Positions 33,016 through 43,443 of a stretch of DNA of 64,000 bases are shown here, piece after piece (position 1 is the stretch's first letter; every line of letters starts with the position of its first letter). The stretch covers positions 43,694,406-43,758,405 of the forward strand of contig CP092877.1 of NCBI GenBank assembly GCA_030710605.1, given 5' to 3'. Under the pieces are notes generated by a model that saw nothing but the letters and a program-made list of their open reading frames with translations, made no database searches and was not told where the DNA came from. Source of the stretch: Cordylochernes scorpioides. Taxonomy: Eukaryota > Arthropoda > Arachnida > Pseudoscorpiones > Chernetidae. Made by a program: the position numbers and the translations under genes.

Positions 33016-33500
33016 ACCTCCAGGACAATCAAGGCCCTTCTGGGCGGTGTACATGTCCTTGGTGAGGTTCCTCCCTCCCTTCCTCCTAAACAATTTCTCT
33101 TCCAAATATTGCAAAAAATATTTTTGACTCAATATTAAAAATAATATTATCATAGAGAGAAAAACTAATCGTATAATAAAATCGATTAATACTTATTTAA
33201 TATTGGTAAATAAATTATTTTTGAACCCATATATGCCTTTTTAATTAAATATTTATTTATGGATTTCTCTATTTTCAAAATAATAAATACTTATATGCAC
33301 CATTTAATTAAATCAGCTACAATGTGATCACCTCTTGTTTTTTAATGTTCTTGATTGTTAATAAATCTTTATTGGTAATTTTCAACACTCTTATTTTATC
33401 AATAAATTCTTTAATCTTTTTTTACTATTTTTTTATTTTAATTTGAATGACTCCTTGTCCTCACTACTATTAAAATATACAAGTATCAGAGTCATGCACA
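33016..33500. other. AT-rich intron 5 DNA
   Basis: No coding or repeat structure is recognised; runs of TTTTTATT-type sequence. Confidence 0.5.
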
Positions 33501-33513
33501 ATTCTGTCACCGT

Positions 33514-33584
33514 TTGCTTTTGGTTCAGTGGTAGAATGCTCGCCTGCCACGCGGGCGCCCCGGGTTCGATTCCCGGCCGATGCA
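33514..33584 (+). pseudogene. tRNA-Gly(GCC) pseudogene with mismatched 5' acceptor strand
   Basis: D arm, anticodon arm (loop CTGCCAC, anticodon GCC at 33546-33548), T arm (CCGGG-TTCGATT-CCCGG) and 3' acceptor strand CCGATGC plus A are canonical for tRNA-Gly-GCC. Box A (TGGTTCAGTGGTAG) and box B (GGTTCGATTCC) are intact and a poly(T) Pol III terminator follows. The 5' strand is TTGCTTT instead of the expected complement, so the acceptor stem cannot form. It looks as if the gene was replaced upstream of position 8. Confidence 0.88.
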
Positions 33585-33821
33585 TTTTTTTTTTTTTTTT
33601 TTACAATTTTTAAAACTCATTTATAATATTAAAATATTTTAAAATACAATATAACGCGGCTGATGATTGTAAAACGAAAATTTCAATAATACCGCAAATG
33701 TTTCTTTTATACAAAAATCGAAATTTATCTCAAAGAGAAATAGCGACCATTTCTAACTTTTTTGAATGAAGTATGAGAGGGTGAAAATATGAAGAGTAAT
33801 GGCGAACGGAAAAATAAAAGT

Positions 33822-33895
33822 GTCCAGGGGCGGGAATCGAACCCACAACCTTCTGCTTACCGGGCAGGTGCCATGTCCGCTAGGCTACCCTGGAC
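33822..33895 (-). pseudogene. tRNA-like sequence, left arm
   Basis: GTCCAGGGTAGCCTAGCGGA ... CACCTGCCCGGTAAGCAG ... TGTGGGTTCGATTCCCGCCC and TGGACA. Acceptor GTCCAGG/CCTGGAC and the T arm pair well, and box A/B-like sequences are present. The anticodon loop CCGGTAA lacks U33 and the acceptor may be 8 bp, so it is a tRNA-derived element, not a functional tRNA. Confidence 0.75.
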
Positions 33896-34145
33896 ATATT
33901 TCTCCGTTCATAAATATTATATAAAGTAATTTTAAAATACAATATAACGCGGCTGATGATTGTAAAACGAAAATTGCAATTATACCGCGTTAGAAATGGT
34001 CGCTATTTCTCTTTGAGATAAATTTCGATTTTTGTATAAAAGAAACATTCGCGGTATAATTGCAATTTTCGTTTTACAATCATCAGCCGCGTTATATTGT
34101 ATTTTTTAAAATTACTTTATATAATATTTATGAACGGAGAAATAT

Positions 34146-34219
34146 GTCCAGGGTAGCCTAGTGGACATGGCACCTGCCCAGTAAGCAGAAGGTTGTGGGT
34201 TCGATTCCCGCCCCTGGAC
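34146..34219 (+). pseudogene. tRNA-like sequence, right arm
   Basis: Inverted partner of 33822-33895 with two differences (TAGTGG for TAGCGG; CCCAGTAAG for CCCGGTAAG). The downstream ACTTTTATTTTCCGTTCGCC body is SINE-like. Confidence 0.75.
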
Positions 34220-34623
34220 ACTTTTATTTTCCGTTCGCCATTACTCTTCATATTTTCACCCTCTCATACTTCATTCAAAAAAGTTAGAAATAGTCGCTAT
34301 TTCTCTTTGAGATAAATTTCGATTTTTGTATAAAAGAAACATTCGCGGTATTATTAAAATATATGTGCTTTTCCTGTCTATGTACAGATTTATGGTCTAT
34401 GTACACAAGTATACAAGTATGTATACAAGTTATTTTCAAATTGCGTTGCAAATTTGCCCTTTCGCTCGCAAGCAGCGCCTCTAGCGGTGAAGATGGGAGG
34501 TAATATCAGCTGACCTAATGGACATGTAAAACGTGTTTTAACAAGACATAGAGAAAAATCTGGAAAATATATTTTTTGGATTTTTAGTCAAGAAAATAAA
34601 TTGACAGGTTCTGGGAAAAAGTA

Positions 34624-35918
34624 CAGTAAAACCCCGCTAATACGAACCCTGGATATAACGAACCTTCCCTTATAACGAACCCACGCCGATTCCCAATTCC
34701 ATTCCATTGAAAATACCATCGTTATAACGAACTTTGCGATTTTTAGAATAACGAACTACCCCTATAACGAACCTATTTTCGGTCCCAAAATAATAAAATC
34801 TATTTAAAATACTATGCTTATAACGAACTTAGAATTGTAATTTTAAAAAAATAATAATAAAACAACCAAATTTTGAGCATGTTTCAGCTCGCTGATCACG
34901 ATTTCAAAACAATAAATTTAGCGGCATTGTTTGTTTTGAATTTTGCACTTTATTTTTGCTGTATGTTGTATAAATTTTAACACATTATACTTTTTATTAA
35001 ATAGAATACATTTGCATCCATTAAATTTGAAATATAAAAATACAAATGGCTTCCGAAATGAAGAAAACAAAGGCATTTTAAAAACAAAAGCGTTATTTCT
35101 AAAAAAAAAAAGGTCATTTTCAGAACTTTTCAAAGTGAAACAACACAGGCAAAATGTTAAGAACATATTAAAATAAGAGAATATAAATTTTCTATTATAA
35201 AAGATAAAATATAAAGCTATTAAAAATTGTTACAAAGAGGAATCAACCTCAACTTTTGCCGCGATCGCGATCGTACGTTTTAGGGCTAAAAAAAAAAAAA
35301 AAAAATCCAAATAAATGGTCCCGTGATGAAACAAAAACTATTTTTATGCCATTAACTATGGTGATTTTAAAGTCAGCAATGTTTTGCATGACAGGTTTAA
35401 AAAAACGAAATCTAGACCTAGAAGTATATGTGGGAAAATGAAATGGAAGAAAAACACTAACTTTATTTGAATGGTGCAATGCTTGAAGAATGCTTTGAAG
35501 CAACAAGGTGTTAGAGCCATTTTTCCAAGTAAACAATGTATTATAAAATGTGATAATGATGTTTTAAAATCATTTTATATCTTTGAATATATATTTAATA
35601 AAACTTTCCCAAGGATTTGTCTTGATTTTTAAATTAGACATAGAGGTTCATGTATGTTAATGATAAGAAGAACCTATCATCTAATGATTTCTATTATTAT
35701 TCAGTATTAATGTAAGGAAATATTAAATTAAGGGAATTAAAACAAAGTGACCACTATTTAGAGGAAGCCTCTTCTTGTGTGTATGGCTGTCCTTTAATTA
35801 TACGGTCTAAAAATTTTGAAAAGTAAAAAAAATAGCCAAACCGTGGCTATAGTGAACCGTGGCTATAGTGAACCAAAAGCTCTGTCCCATTGGGGTTCAC
35901 TATAGAGGGGTTTTACTG
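34624..35918. mobile_element. pogo/Tigger-like non-autonomous element, 1295 bp (copy 2)
   Basis: TA-flanked; colinear with 7919-9201. Carries a small internal duplication, AACCGTGGCTATAGTGAACC, near the right end (about 35840-35873). No transposase. Confidence 0.9.
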
Positions 35919-36179
35919 TAGTTGTTTTTTATTCAGAAAATGATGATGACAATATTGCTGTATCATATTTGATTATCAGATACAAAATTATATCCGGAAA
36001 AATTCCAAAAAGCCGAGACCACGAGTGAAACCAGTTCATTTTTAGTATGCAGGAACAAAATTCTAACAGGAAAACATTCATTCGAGCAGAAGACACAAAG
36101 CCAGATCATCTCCTTATAAAAATATCGCTTCTCAGACACAAAGTTTGGAGCGGGACGTTTCACAAGAATGACATCCACG

Positions 36180-36266
36180 GCGCCAATTTATAATTGTAAT
36201 GAATAGTATTTGAATAAAAGCATTTAATTGGGTAAAACCCGGGCATTGCCCGGGTCATTCGGCTAG
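36180..36266 (+). mobile_element. Helitron family 2, 3' end
   Basis: TTTATAATTGTAATGAATAG ... GGGTAAAACCCGGGCATTGC and CCGGGTCATTCGGCTAG|T. The hairpin and CTAG terminus match the copy ending at 59449. The 5' boundary was not identified; it may extend left over an unrecognised minus-strand open stretch (35963-36178). Confidence 0.8.
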
Positions 36267-36599
36267 TGGCAATATAATAGGGAGTTTGAAATCATTTTTT
36301 TTTGTTGTAGAAATTAAACTCTTTAAAACGATCATTAAAACAATAATAAACAATAAGAGGAGCTTCTTATGTAGATTTCTTATTGTTTATTATTGTTTTA
36401 ATTTTTTTTTGTATCGTTATTTTTATTTCACACAATTTGCAATTTTATTGTAACACCCCCTGTGTTCTGGGGTGACTGCCCCATATTCCCTACCCTCAGG
36501 GCAGCCCTAATAACACTTAAGTCTCCACTTAGCCTATAACTTTAGGTGAAGTGTGTGTGTGCATCAACTAGAGGTAGATGACATATGGGATGTCTCCAG

Positions 36600-36805
36600 G
36601 ACCTGGTGGAACAGAAGGAGGCCTGCCAGCAGGAGATAGACATAGCTAGGAAGAAGCAACAGCAGGTCCAGGCCAGGAGGGCCTTACAGTGGATGGAGGA
36701 CAATGCTAGGAAGGAAGTCCTGCAGTGTGAGGCCTTCCAGCCCCAACCTCCAGGATCCCAGCTGGCTATGAGGCCGGAGCCCTCGGAACTCTCTGTGGCC
36801 CGGAT
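36600..36805 (+). CDS. DUF4200 protein, exon 6
   Basis: 68 codons plus 2 nt. DLVEQKEACQQEIDIARKKQ and then QQVQARRALQWMEDNARKEV continue the coiled coil. The latter part (QPQPPGSQ...RPEPSELSVAR) is Pro/Gln-rich and less like relatives, which keep a helical WESRW-type stretch there. Acceptor TGTCTCCAG, donor AT|GTAAGC. The junction to exon 7 makes the Met of ARM-AIKNMY. Confidence 0.82.
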
Positions 36806-36836
36806 GTAAGCTTACCTACACCTCAATCAGTTCTAT

Positions 36837-36946
36837 TGTTGTTGTTGTTTCTTATCCCTTTGTGTAAATATTACATGAAGTCCATGAGTTCATGCTTTTG
36901 AGCTGTTTTATGATAAGCAGCAGTCTCTCCCAAAGGTCCTGTTTAG
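36837..36946 (-). mobile_element. 3' tail fragment of the 39-43 kb LINE
   Basis: TTGTTGTTGTTTCTTATCCC... and GTCCATGAGTTCATGCTTTT. Minus-strand 3' end with (CAA)n tail. Another, at 37051-37148, is more diverged. Confidence 0.8.
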
Positions 36947-37511
36947 TGTATCAGCTTTATTTGTAACAAGACCAAATCTAAATATGAAAATTATACATGA
37001 AGTTTTGATAACAGCCTCGAGAATCTTCAGAGAAAAGCACTGAAAATTTATTGTTGTTTCTTATCCCCTTATTTAAATATTACATAAATTCCATGAGATA
37101 TACTCCTCGATCTGTTTGATGATAAGCAGTGGCCTCTCCCAAAGGCCCATACTGAAAAGTACAAGCATTCGGTATTTTTATTTGAGGGTGGTAACAAAAT
37201 GCTGTTACACACCGAAAAGTAATGCATAATTTTCTTAAATGAATGACGCATTTGATGAAATTCCTTATCCCTGAGTGATTTTATAAAATCCAAACTGATG
37301 TTCAGACATCTTTCAACCTCCAAAAAAAACCACTTCCAGGAGAAAATTCTTATTTTTAAGTTGTAGTCTGTTCATTGGAGATTTTACTGGGCATCAAAAC
37401 CTTTTCTTATAAAAAAATTAAGAACGCAAATATATATATATATATGAAAAAACAATAGAAAAAAATAAAAGATAAGTGGGTCAGGTGTTGATATTAAAAT
37501 ATATATATATA

Positions 37512-37635
37512 TAGTAGAAACTCTCTGTAAAGGACACCTAGATGCAGAGCCAAAGTGTCCTTTAGGTAGAGGTGTCCTCTTACCGGAGAGTTGTTAAATA
37601 GTCAAAATGGTTATTCTGGCAAGAGTGGAGTCTTT
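37512..37635. mobile_element. MITE-1 partial copy
   Basis: TAGTAGAAACTCTCTGTAAA and TTAGGTAGAGGTGTCCTCTT. The right terminus is replaced by another TIR-type sequence (37635-37770). Confidence 0.7.
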
Positions 37636-37824
37636 TTATAACAGCCTCCTTTATAATAGAGAGCAACTTGGTTGTTCCATCATAATTCATAGTTTTAATT
37701 CCCAATTATTTTAACCATGGTTAACATAATATCTTGATCCATAGTGATATGTTGTTATACAGAGATCTGACAGTACATGGATTCTCGATAAATGACAGAT
37801 ATATACACATGTATATATATTATA

Positions 37825-38030
37825 ATCAAAAAAGGTATATCCTGACCATGTTCATATGAACTTTTTAGATAAAAGAATGCCATTTAGTGGAACAGAAATC
37901 AACTAAATGTTGATTTAGCCTGTTCCCTGATATTTGACAAATGTTTAGTTGATTTCTGTTCCACTAGATGGCGCTCTCCCATCTAAAAAGTTTATGTGAA
38001 CATGGTCAGGATATGCCTTTTTTGATTTTA
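37825..38030. repeat. foldback element with ~80-bp arms
   Basis: AAAAAAGGTATATCCTGACC ... GGTCAGGATATGCCTTTTTT; the arms include ACATGTTC.. and GGAACAGAAATCAACTAAAT mirrored. No ORF. Confidence 0.85.
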
Positions 38031-38317
38031 ATACCAGCCTCTGACCTTTTTTATTATTTTATTATTATTATTTTTTTCACATATATATATTCAAAATGGT
38101 TCGGTCACTCCAACTCATATAAACAATACTTTTCATGCATCACACGGGTGAGGGGCTTACAAGGAGTTTGAATTCTTAGAGGAAGATAGGTGAACAGCCT
38201 CGTTGAAATACCGAAATATGTTTTAATAAATATTATTCATCTAAAATATGCACTTCTTTTAATGTTCTTAAAATGGATTGCTCAATTTTTTGACATATAT
38301 ATATTATACTAGCGGAC

Positions 38318-38901
38318 GTACCCGGCTTCGCCCGGGTTTTACCCGAGTAAAGGTTTGTCTAACGAATCTCTCGATAAAGTGAACATTTTTTTCCCGGTCC
38401 CTTGAAAAATACTCGATAAGTTGAATAAAATCAATATTAATTGGTCCCCTCGGTAATTGGAAGTTAAAGGAATAGTATCTTGCCTTGGAATTGTATCATT
38501 ATTCTTGTATGGATGTACCCGGCTTCGCCCGGGTTTTACCCGAATAAAGGTTTGTTTAACGAATCTCTCGATAAAGTGAACATTTTTTCCCGGTCCCTTG
38601 AAAAATACTCGATAAGTTGAATAAAATCAATATTAATTGGTTCCCTCGGTAATTGGAAGTTAAAGGAATAGTATCTTGCCTTGGAATTGTATCATTATTC
38701 TTGTATGGATGTACCCGGCTTTGCCCGGGTTTTACCCGAGTAAAGGTTTGTTTAACGAATCTCTCGATAAAGTGAACATTTTTTCTCCGGTCCCTTGAAA
38801 AATACTCGATAAGTTGAATAAAATCAATATTAATTGGTTCCCTCGGTAATTGGAAGTTAAAGGAATAGTATCTTGCCTTGGAATTGTATCATTATTCTTG
38901 T
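38318..38901 (-). repeat. three tandem Helitron 3' termini, unit 196-197 bp
   Basis: Units start at 38318, 38515 and 38711. Each contains GTACCCGGCTTCGCCCGGGT (third: GGCTTTGCCC) and ends ...TTGTATCATTATTCTTGT. Differences between units are few. Only the leftmost unit has the CTAG terminus. Confidence 0.92.
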
Positions 38902-39169
38902 CTCAAATAAATTGCCGTGTCATCCTGAATTTTGTCTTTCCTAATTTTCTACATTACAAAATCATCGTATCATCATGATAATATTTAGAGCAGATTGTTG
39001 AATTATAACAGATAAATTAGAATATTTATCTTGATTATTTCTAGGCGAAAAGTTATTTCAAAAATTTTATTTGCTAGAAACCTTCCCAGTACTATACTAA
39101 ATAACTTCCCAAAGTTTCATGGCGATCCAATGAGTTGTTGTTGTTGTTTCTTATCCCCTTGTGTAAAGA

Positions 39170-39562
39170 TTACACGAATTCCATGAGTTCATGCTCCTCG
39201 AGCTGTTTTATGATGAGCAGCGGCCTCTCCCAAAGGTCCTGTTTAGTGCATCTAATGCAAGCCAAAATGTGATCTGGAGCTGCAGGTGCCAAGCTACATT
39301 TTGGGCAAGTGGGGTAGATTTTGTTATTATTTTCTATCTTCAATGGCTTGAGATGGCCTGTTCTAAATCTTGTTAGTGTTGTTTGATGCTGTCTATTTCT
39401 GATGTTCAGAGCTCCTCCTGGGTTCACTCCACTGTACCAACTGTGCATAGGTGGGATCCTCCAGTTCTTGTTTATTTTTGTTTTGACTACTGTTTCTATT
39501 TCTTTAAAAGTAAGTTTATTTTTCTGTGGCAAGGGTTCTTTTGTGCCTTTTTTCGCTAGCAC
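39170..39562 (-). pseudogene. LINE C-terminus
   Basis: Covers HSWYSGVNPGGALNIRNRQH, LTRFRTGHLKPLKIENNNKI, the cysteine motif CPKCSLAPAAPDHILACIRC, and the end LEEHELMEFV with a stop at 39170. The upstream AKKGTKEPLP is the end of RNase H. Confidence 0.82.
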
Positions 39563-39732
39563 ATCAGCAGCTTCATTGCCTTCAATTCCAACATGCGAGG
39601 GTATCCATTGAAGGTGAATTTTTGAGGTTTTTGAGAGTTTGTGAGATAACCAATTATGTTCCTGCTTACTTTGTCTCTGAGTTCCCCTGTGTGACTCAAG
39701 TGTTGTATGGCACTTCTACTATCAGTAAGAAT

Positions 39733-40260
39733 TCAGATATCTTGATAATTAGTATTTCTGATGGATTTTAAGGCTTCATAGATGGCTATAAGTTCTGATC
39801 TGAAGACTGAGCAAAAATCTGGGTTTCTTCTGTTCATTTTCTCAATGCTATTTGTGGTTTTGATGAGACAGCCACTGCCAGTGTGTCCTAGCTCGTCTCT
39901 GCTACCATCGGTATAAATAGTTATTGCATTTTTAGGAATGTTATTAATTATTTCTAATGATAATTGTTTTAAGTATTCTGGATTTTGGCATTGTTTGTTG
40001 GTGGGTTCATTTAAAGAGGCATTAAAAATAACATTTTGTAGTGGTTCGCATGGAGAAATTTTTTCTGCTAAATAATTTTTTTCTACTTTATATTTTAAAA
40101 ATCCATTTCTTTTGGCCAGGTGGAGAGGGCCTTCTTTTTTGAGTCTTAGATTGGATTCCCAATTAAGTATGTAATTGGAAGTTCTGTGTTTGTTTCCATA
40201 ACTCTTGATTTTGTTTATATATTTTGGCAGATTGTAGCTTCTTCTATCCTTTAAGGGCAT
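39733..40260 (-). pseudogene. LINE RNase H domain, first part
   Basis: The region after RT (SYNLPKYINKIKSYG...) leads into NAITIYTDGSRDELGHTGSG and then VFRSELIAIYEALKSI, the YTDGS and E-L-x-A-I motifs of cellular-type RNase H. Interrupted near 39733. Confidence 0.87.
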
Positions 40261-40713
40261 AATGTCCGCCTCGTAAAGTACAATATCGTTAGGGCAGGTA
40301 TTTCGAAGACCTGTAATAATTCTAGCTGCACTTAGTTGTATCCTTTCCAGTGATTTTAGATTTGTTTCAGATGCTGTATCATAGATTTGATATCCATATT
40401 CCAGGATAGGTCTAATTAGAGATGTGTAAGTTAATTTTAGTGTGGCTGCATCGGCTCCCCACTCTCTTCCTGAAATATATTTCAGGATTTTTAGTCGGTC
40501 TCTTCCTTTTCTAATAACTTCTTCAATATGTTTACTGGAGTTAATTTCTGGATCCAGGGTGTAGCCAAGATATTTAGGATGTTTATTATATTGTAATTGT
40601 TGTTCTTTCAGAATAATTTTTGGCCTTATTTTGTATAGTTTCTTATCAGTAGTAAAAAGACAGGTTTCAGATTTTTGAGGGTTAAATTCTAATTTATGTT
40701 TATTAGCAAATTT

Positions 40714-40905
40714 TTATAGGTGGAAAAGAGTCTTGTTCAAATCCCTTTCAGCTTTTTTCCAGATAGTGTTACTGCTCCATAGAATAATGTCATCAGCGAA
40801 AAGTCCAATATTGGTTTTATGTGAAATTTTTTCTTCTATGCCTGCAATAAATAGGGTGAAGAGAGTTGGGCTAAGGACTGATCCTTGTGGTAATCCTTGG
40901 TACAA
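40714..40905 (-). pseudogene. LINE reverse transcriptase, catalytic box
   Basis: YQGLPQGSVLSPTLFTLFIA and then IGLFADDIILWSSNTIWKKA: the PQGSxLSP and FADD motifs of non-LTR RTs. Continuity with the neighbouring RT pieces is broken by stops or shifts. Confidence 0.88.
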
Positions 40906-41024
40906 TTTGAAGGTTTTAGATAGAGTTCCATTATATTTGACCCTGATGTATCTATTTTTAAGGAAATCATTTATCCAAGTGATAGCTTTTCCATCAATTT
41001 TGAAATGCTTGTATAATTTTGTAA

Positions 41025-41595
41025 TTAACTTGTTTTTCCATACTCTTTATCAAAAGCTTGTGTAAGGTCTAAAAAAGCAGCTATGGTGTGGTTAGTTGGT
41101 TTTCTGTTTTGTGCATCTTTTACCTTTTGTGTGAAAAATAAGAGTTGGTCTATTGTCCCATGTCCTTTCCTAAATCCATATTGTTCTTCTGGTAAGAGAT
41201 TTTTTGTGTCGAGGTGGTAGGTGAGTCGTCTGAGTATAATTTTTTCCATTAATTTGCAGCAAATACTTGTGAGGGAGATAGGTCGGTAGTTTTTTTGGGT
41301 CATCAGCAGATTTGTCAAGTTTTTTAATAGGAATTATTGTTGCAGTCTTCCAGTCTTGAGGCAATTTTCCGGTTTTCCAGGAGTTATTGAAAATATCAAG
41401 AAGTCTTTCTTTGCCATTTTTGCCCAAGTTTGATATCATTTGGCCATGGATTCCATCTGGTCCAGGAGTCTTGTTTAGGTCAGTGTTTTCTAATGCATAA
41501 TCTAGCTCTTTCATATTGATTTTTTCATGGAAAATATTATGAGTGCTGGTGAAATTTTTACAGTCATGAATAATCTTTCGGGCCTTTTTTTTCAA
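41025..41595 (-). pseudogene. LINE reverse transcriptase, fingers/palm start
   Basis: Two overlapping frames cover NTDLNKTPGPDGIHGQMISN, TGKLPQDWKTATIIPIKK and, after a shift near 41310, KNYRPISLTSICCKLMEKII, EEQYGFRKGHGTIDQL and AAFLDLTQAFDKEYG. The catalytic Asp of LDLTQAFD is present. Confidence 0.86.
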
Positions 41596-43117
41596 CTTTC
41601 TTATCTTTTATTTCAAATTTGATTTTACTACTTATTTGATATGAATTACCTAAAAGATTAGCAGCATTTTTGTCATTAGTTGCTGGGGTACCATCTGTAT
41701 TCTTAATCATATTTGTGTTTTCAGTTTGTGGCTGGGCTCTGTCAATTTGTTTTGCCAAATGCCAAAGTTTTGTATTTGGGTTTCTTGGGTTCAGGTTTTC
41801 ACAAGTTTGTTTCCATTTTTCCCTTTTCATATTTACATATAACCTTTTTATTTTTGCATTCACAATATTCAGTTCAGTTCTACAATTTGTTTGGTTTTGG
41901 GTGAACTTTTTTTGTAGTTCATTTCTTTTAGTTATAAGTGTTTGAATATCTTTTGCCTGGTGTGTATAATTTGGAATCCATTTCTTAATATTACCTCTTG
42001 GTATTGAAACTTTGGCTGCTTTAATAATGGTGTTTTTGAAAGATATCCAATTTTGTTCCAGATCTTTTATTCTAGTGGGTGCTTTTCTAAAGTCTTCATT
42101 GGTGTTTTGCTGGCAAAGATTCCAATTAGCCTTTTTGAAGTTCCAGAATTTTTCTTTAATTGAGCTTGTTTTGGTCTTGGTGCTAATTTCTATCAAAATA
42201 GGCAAATGATCACTTCCAATACTTTTTAATATTTGCCATTTGCATTTGTGGAAAATGTCAGGACTGGAGAAACTTATATCAAGTGCTTGTGCAGTATTAT
42301 AGCTGTAGGAATGGTGGGTAGGATTCCCATCATTTAAGCACATGAAGGCATTGTCGTCAAATAAGTTTGAAAGTATTTTGCCTCTTGGGTTTGGCATGGA
42401 ACATCCCCATAGTTGATGTTTGGCATTAAGGTCACCTACAATAATAGTGTTGTCTGTAAGAAATTGAGATATTGTTCCATCGTCAATAAGTTTATTGTTT
42501 GGTGGGTGATACATATTGAATATGTTGATGGTTTTGTTTTGACTGAGGTAAACTTTGATACCTTGGGCTTCGAGGTCTGATGTATTTGGAATAGTAATGG
42601 CTATGTCTTCATAGTACAAATTCTTGATTAAAAATGCAAGGCCACCCCCTTCTTTATTTCTGTCTTTTCTGAGGATATTGTAGTTTTTGTATTTGAGATT
42701 GTATTTTTCATTTAATTTGGTTTCCTGTAGGGCTATAATTTGTATCTTTTGTTTTTCAGCTATTTCCATTATTTCTTCTAATTTTATTTTTGTTGCTGTT
42801 GAGCACAATCCATTTATGTTGCACTGCAAAATTCTCAATTGCTTGGAAGCTGCAAAGTTAGAAGTTTGTGGAGACTGTATTATACTTATCGGACAGAACC
42901 CTCTACCTAAGTCCTGAACGCGCCCCTGTTTATTCTGCGCGACGGGCGATGCAGCATGCAAATCAACATCTGATCTCATGGAATGGGGTGTAGGGGTGCA
43001 GCTTTCGTTGATCATGGCACCATGATCCAGGCACACTTTGGTGAAAGTCTGACTTTGCCTGTAGTTTGAGGCCGTTCCTAACATGGAAGCAGACGCCTTT
43101 ACTGCCGACTCTAACAT
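41564..43117 (-). pseudogene. LINE endonuclease region ORF, 517 aa
   Basis: From MLESAVKASASMLGT to KKVEKKGPKDYS. Apurinic-type endonuclease (EEP) motifs: LRILQCNINGLCS at about residues 93-105, ALQETKLNEKYN, GGGLAFLIKN, GDLNAKHQLWGCSMPNPRG and IGSDHLPILIEIS. The rest is the linker before RT. The frame ends by a shift near 41590 into the RT segment. The nuclease would nick target DNA to prime reverse transcription. Confidence 0.88.
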
Positions 43118-43443
43118 GAGTACAGACGCAGCTCCTCCGTATCCCTGGAGTGGGACCCTTGCTGAGGTCTATCAACTGGGTCAGTTGAAGTCAGGATTTT
43201 TAAAGAGGTCTACTCCTCTTCTAACAATGCTGCTGTTGGTCCGCGACTGCTTATTCGTCAGTTATTCTGCTTGTTTCGCAGCTGGCCTTCATATCTGAAG
43301 GTCGTTCCCCTATCCGCCACCTGGGGACGCGCCCTATAGCAGTCAGCTCTGCCAAGGGATAATCCAATGAGTGGTTTGGTCGGGCATAAAGGACAAACAA
43401 ACAGACACACACACACACATACATTCATTTTTATATATATAGA

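Larger units (their letters stand above)
33685..34355. repeat. 671-bp palindrome carrying two inverted tRNA-like sequences
   Basis: AATAATACCGCAAATGTTTC at the left pairs with GAAACATTCGCGGTATTATT at the right. The arms contain tRNA-like sequences in opposite orientation (33822-33895 minus, 34146-34219 plus). The core (33934-34110) is a second palindrome (ATACAATATAACGCGGCTGA mirrored). An extra single-arm copy lies just left (33634-33690). Confidence 0.92.
39135..43361 (-). mobile_element. RNase H-bearing LINE (I/Jockey superfamily), near full length
   Basis: 4.2-kb minus-strand non-LTR retrotransposon with endonuclease, RT and RNase H in that order and a (CAA)n tail (plus strand TTGTTGTTGTTG). 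Flanked by ATCCAATGAG at 39125-39134 and 43362-43371. The unfilled site is seen in the Helitron at about 325-340. Several frameshifts break the polyprotein. No separate gag-like ORF1 is recognised. The 5' ~400 bp recurs as separate fragments (19788, 32782). Confidence 0.92.
38309..43443 (-). mobile_element. Helitron, 5.1 kb, containing a LINE and tandem 3' ends
   Basis: On the minus strand it begins TCTATATATATAAAAATGAA (43443) after a host A and ends CCGCTAG (38309) before a host T, like the 1463-bp Helitron at 268-1730. The 3' terminal ~196 bp with its GC-rich hairpin is present three times in tandem (38318-38901). A LINE of 4.2 kb sits inside (39135-43361) with a 10-bp target duplication. 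No Rep/helicase is present. Confidence 0.9.

Noticed and set aside
33940-33995. Possible third hammerhead: CTGATGA and GAAA between 8-bp arms TAACGCGG / CCGCGTTA
   Set aside because: The stretch between CTGATGA and GAAA cannot form stem II, and two extra bases lie before the 3' stem I strand. The pairing is explained by the surrounding palindrome.
35963-36178. Helitron-encoded or host protein on the minus strand
   Set aside because: 71 codons with no Rep/helicase or other motif; could be chance. Left inside the region of uncertain Helitron extent.
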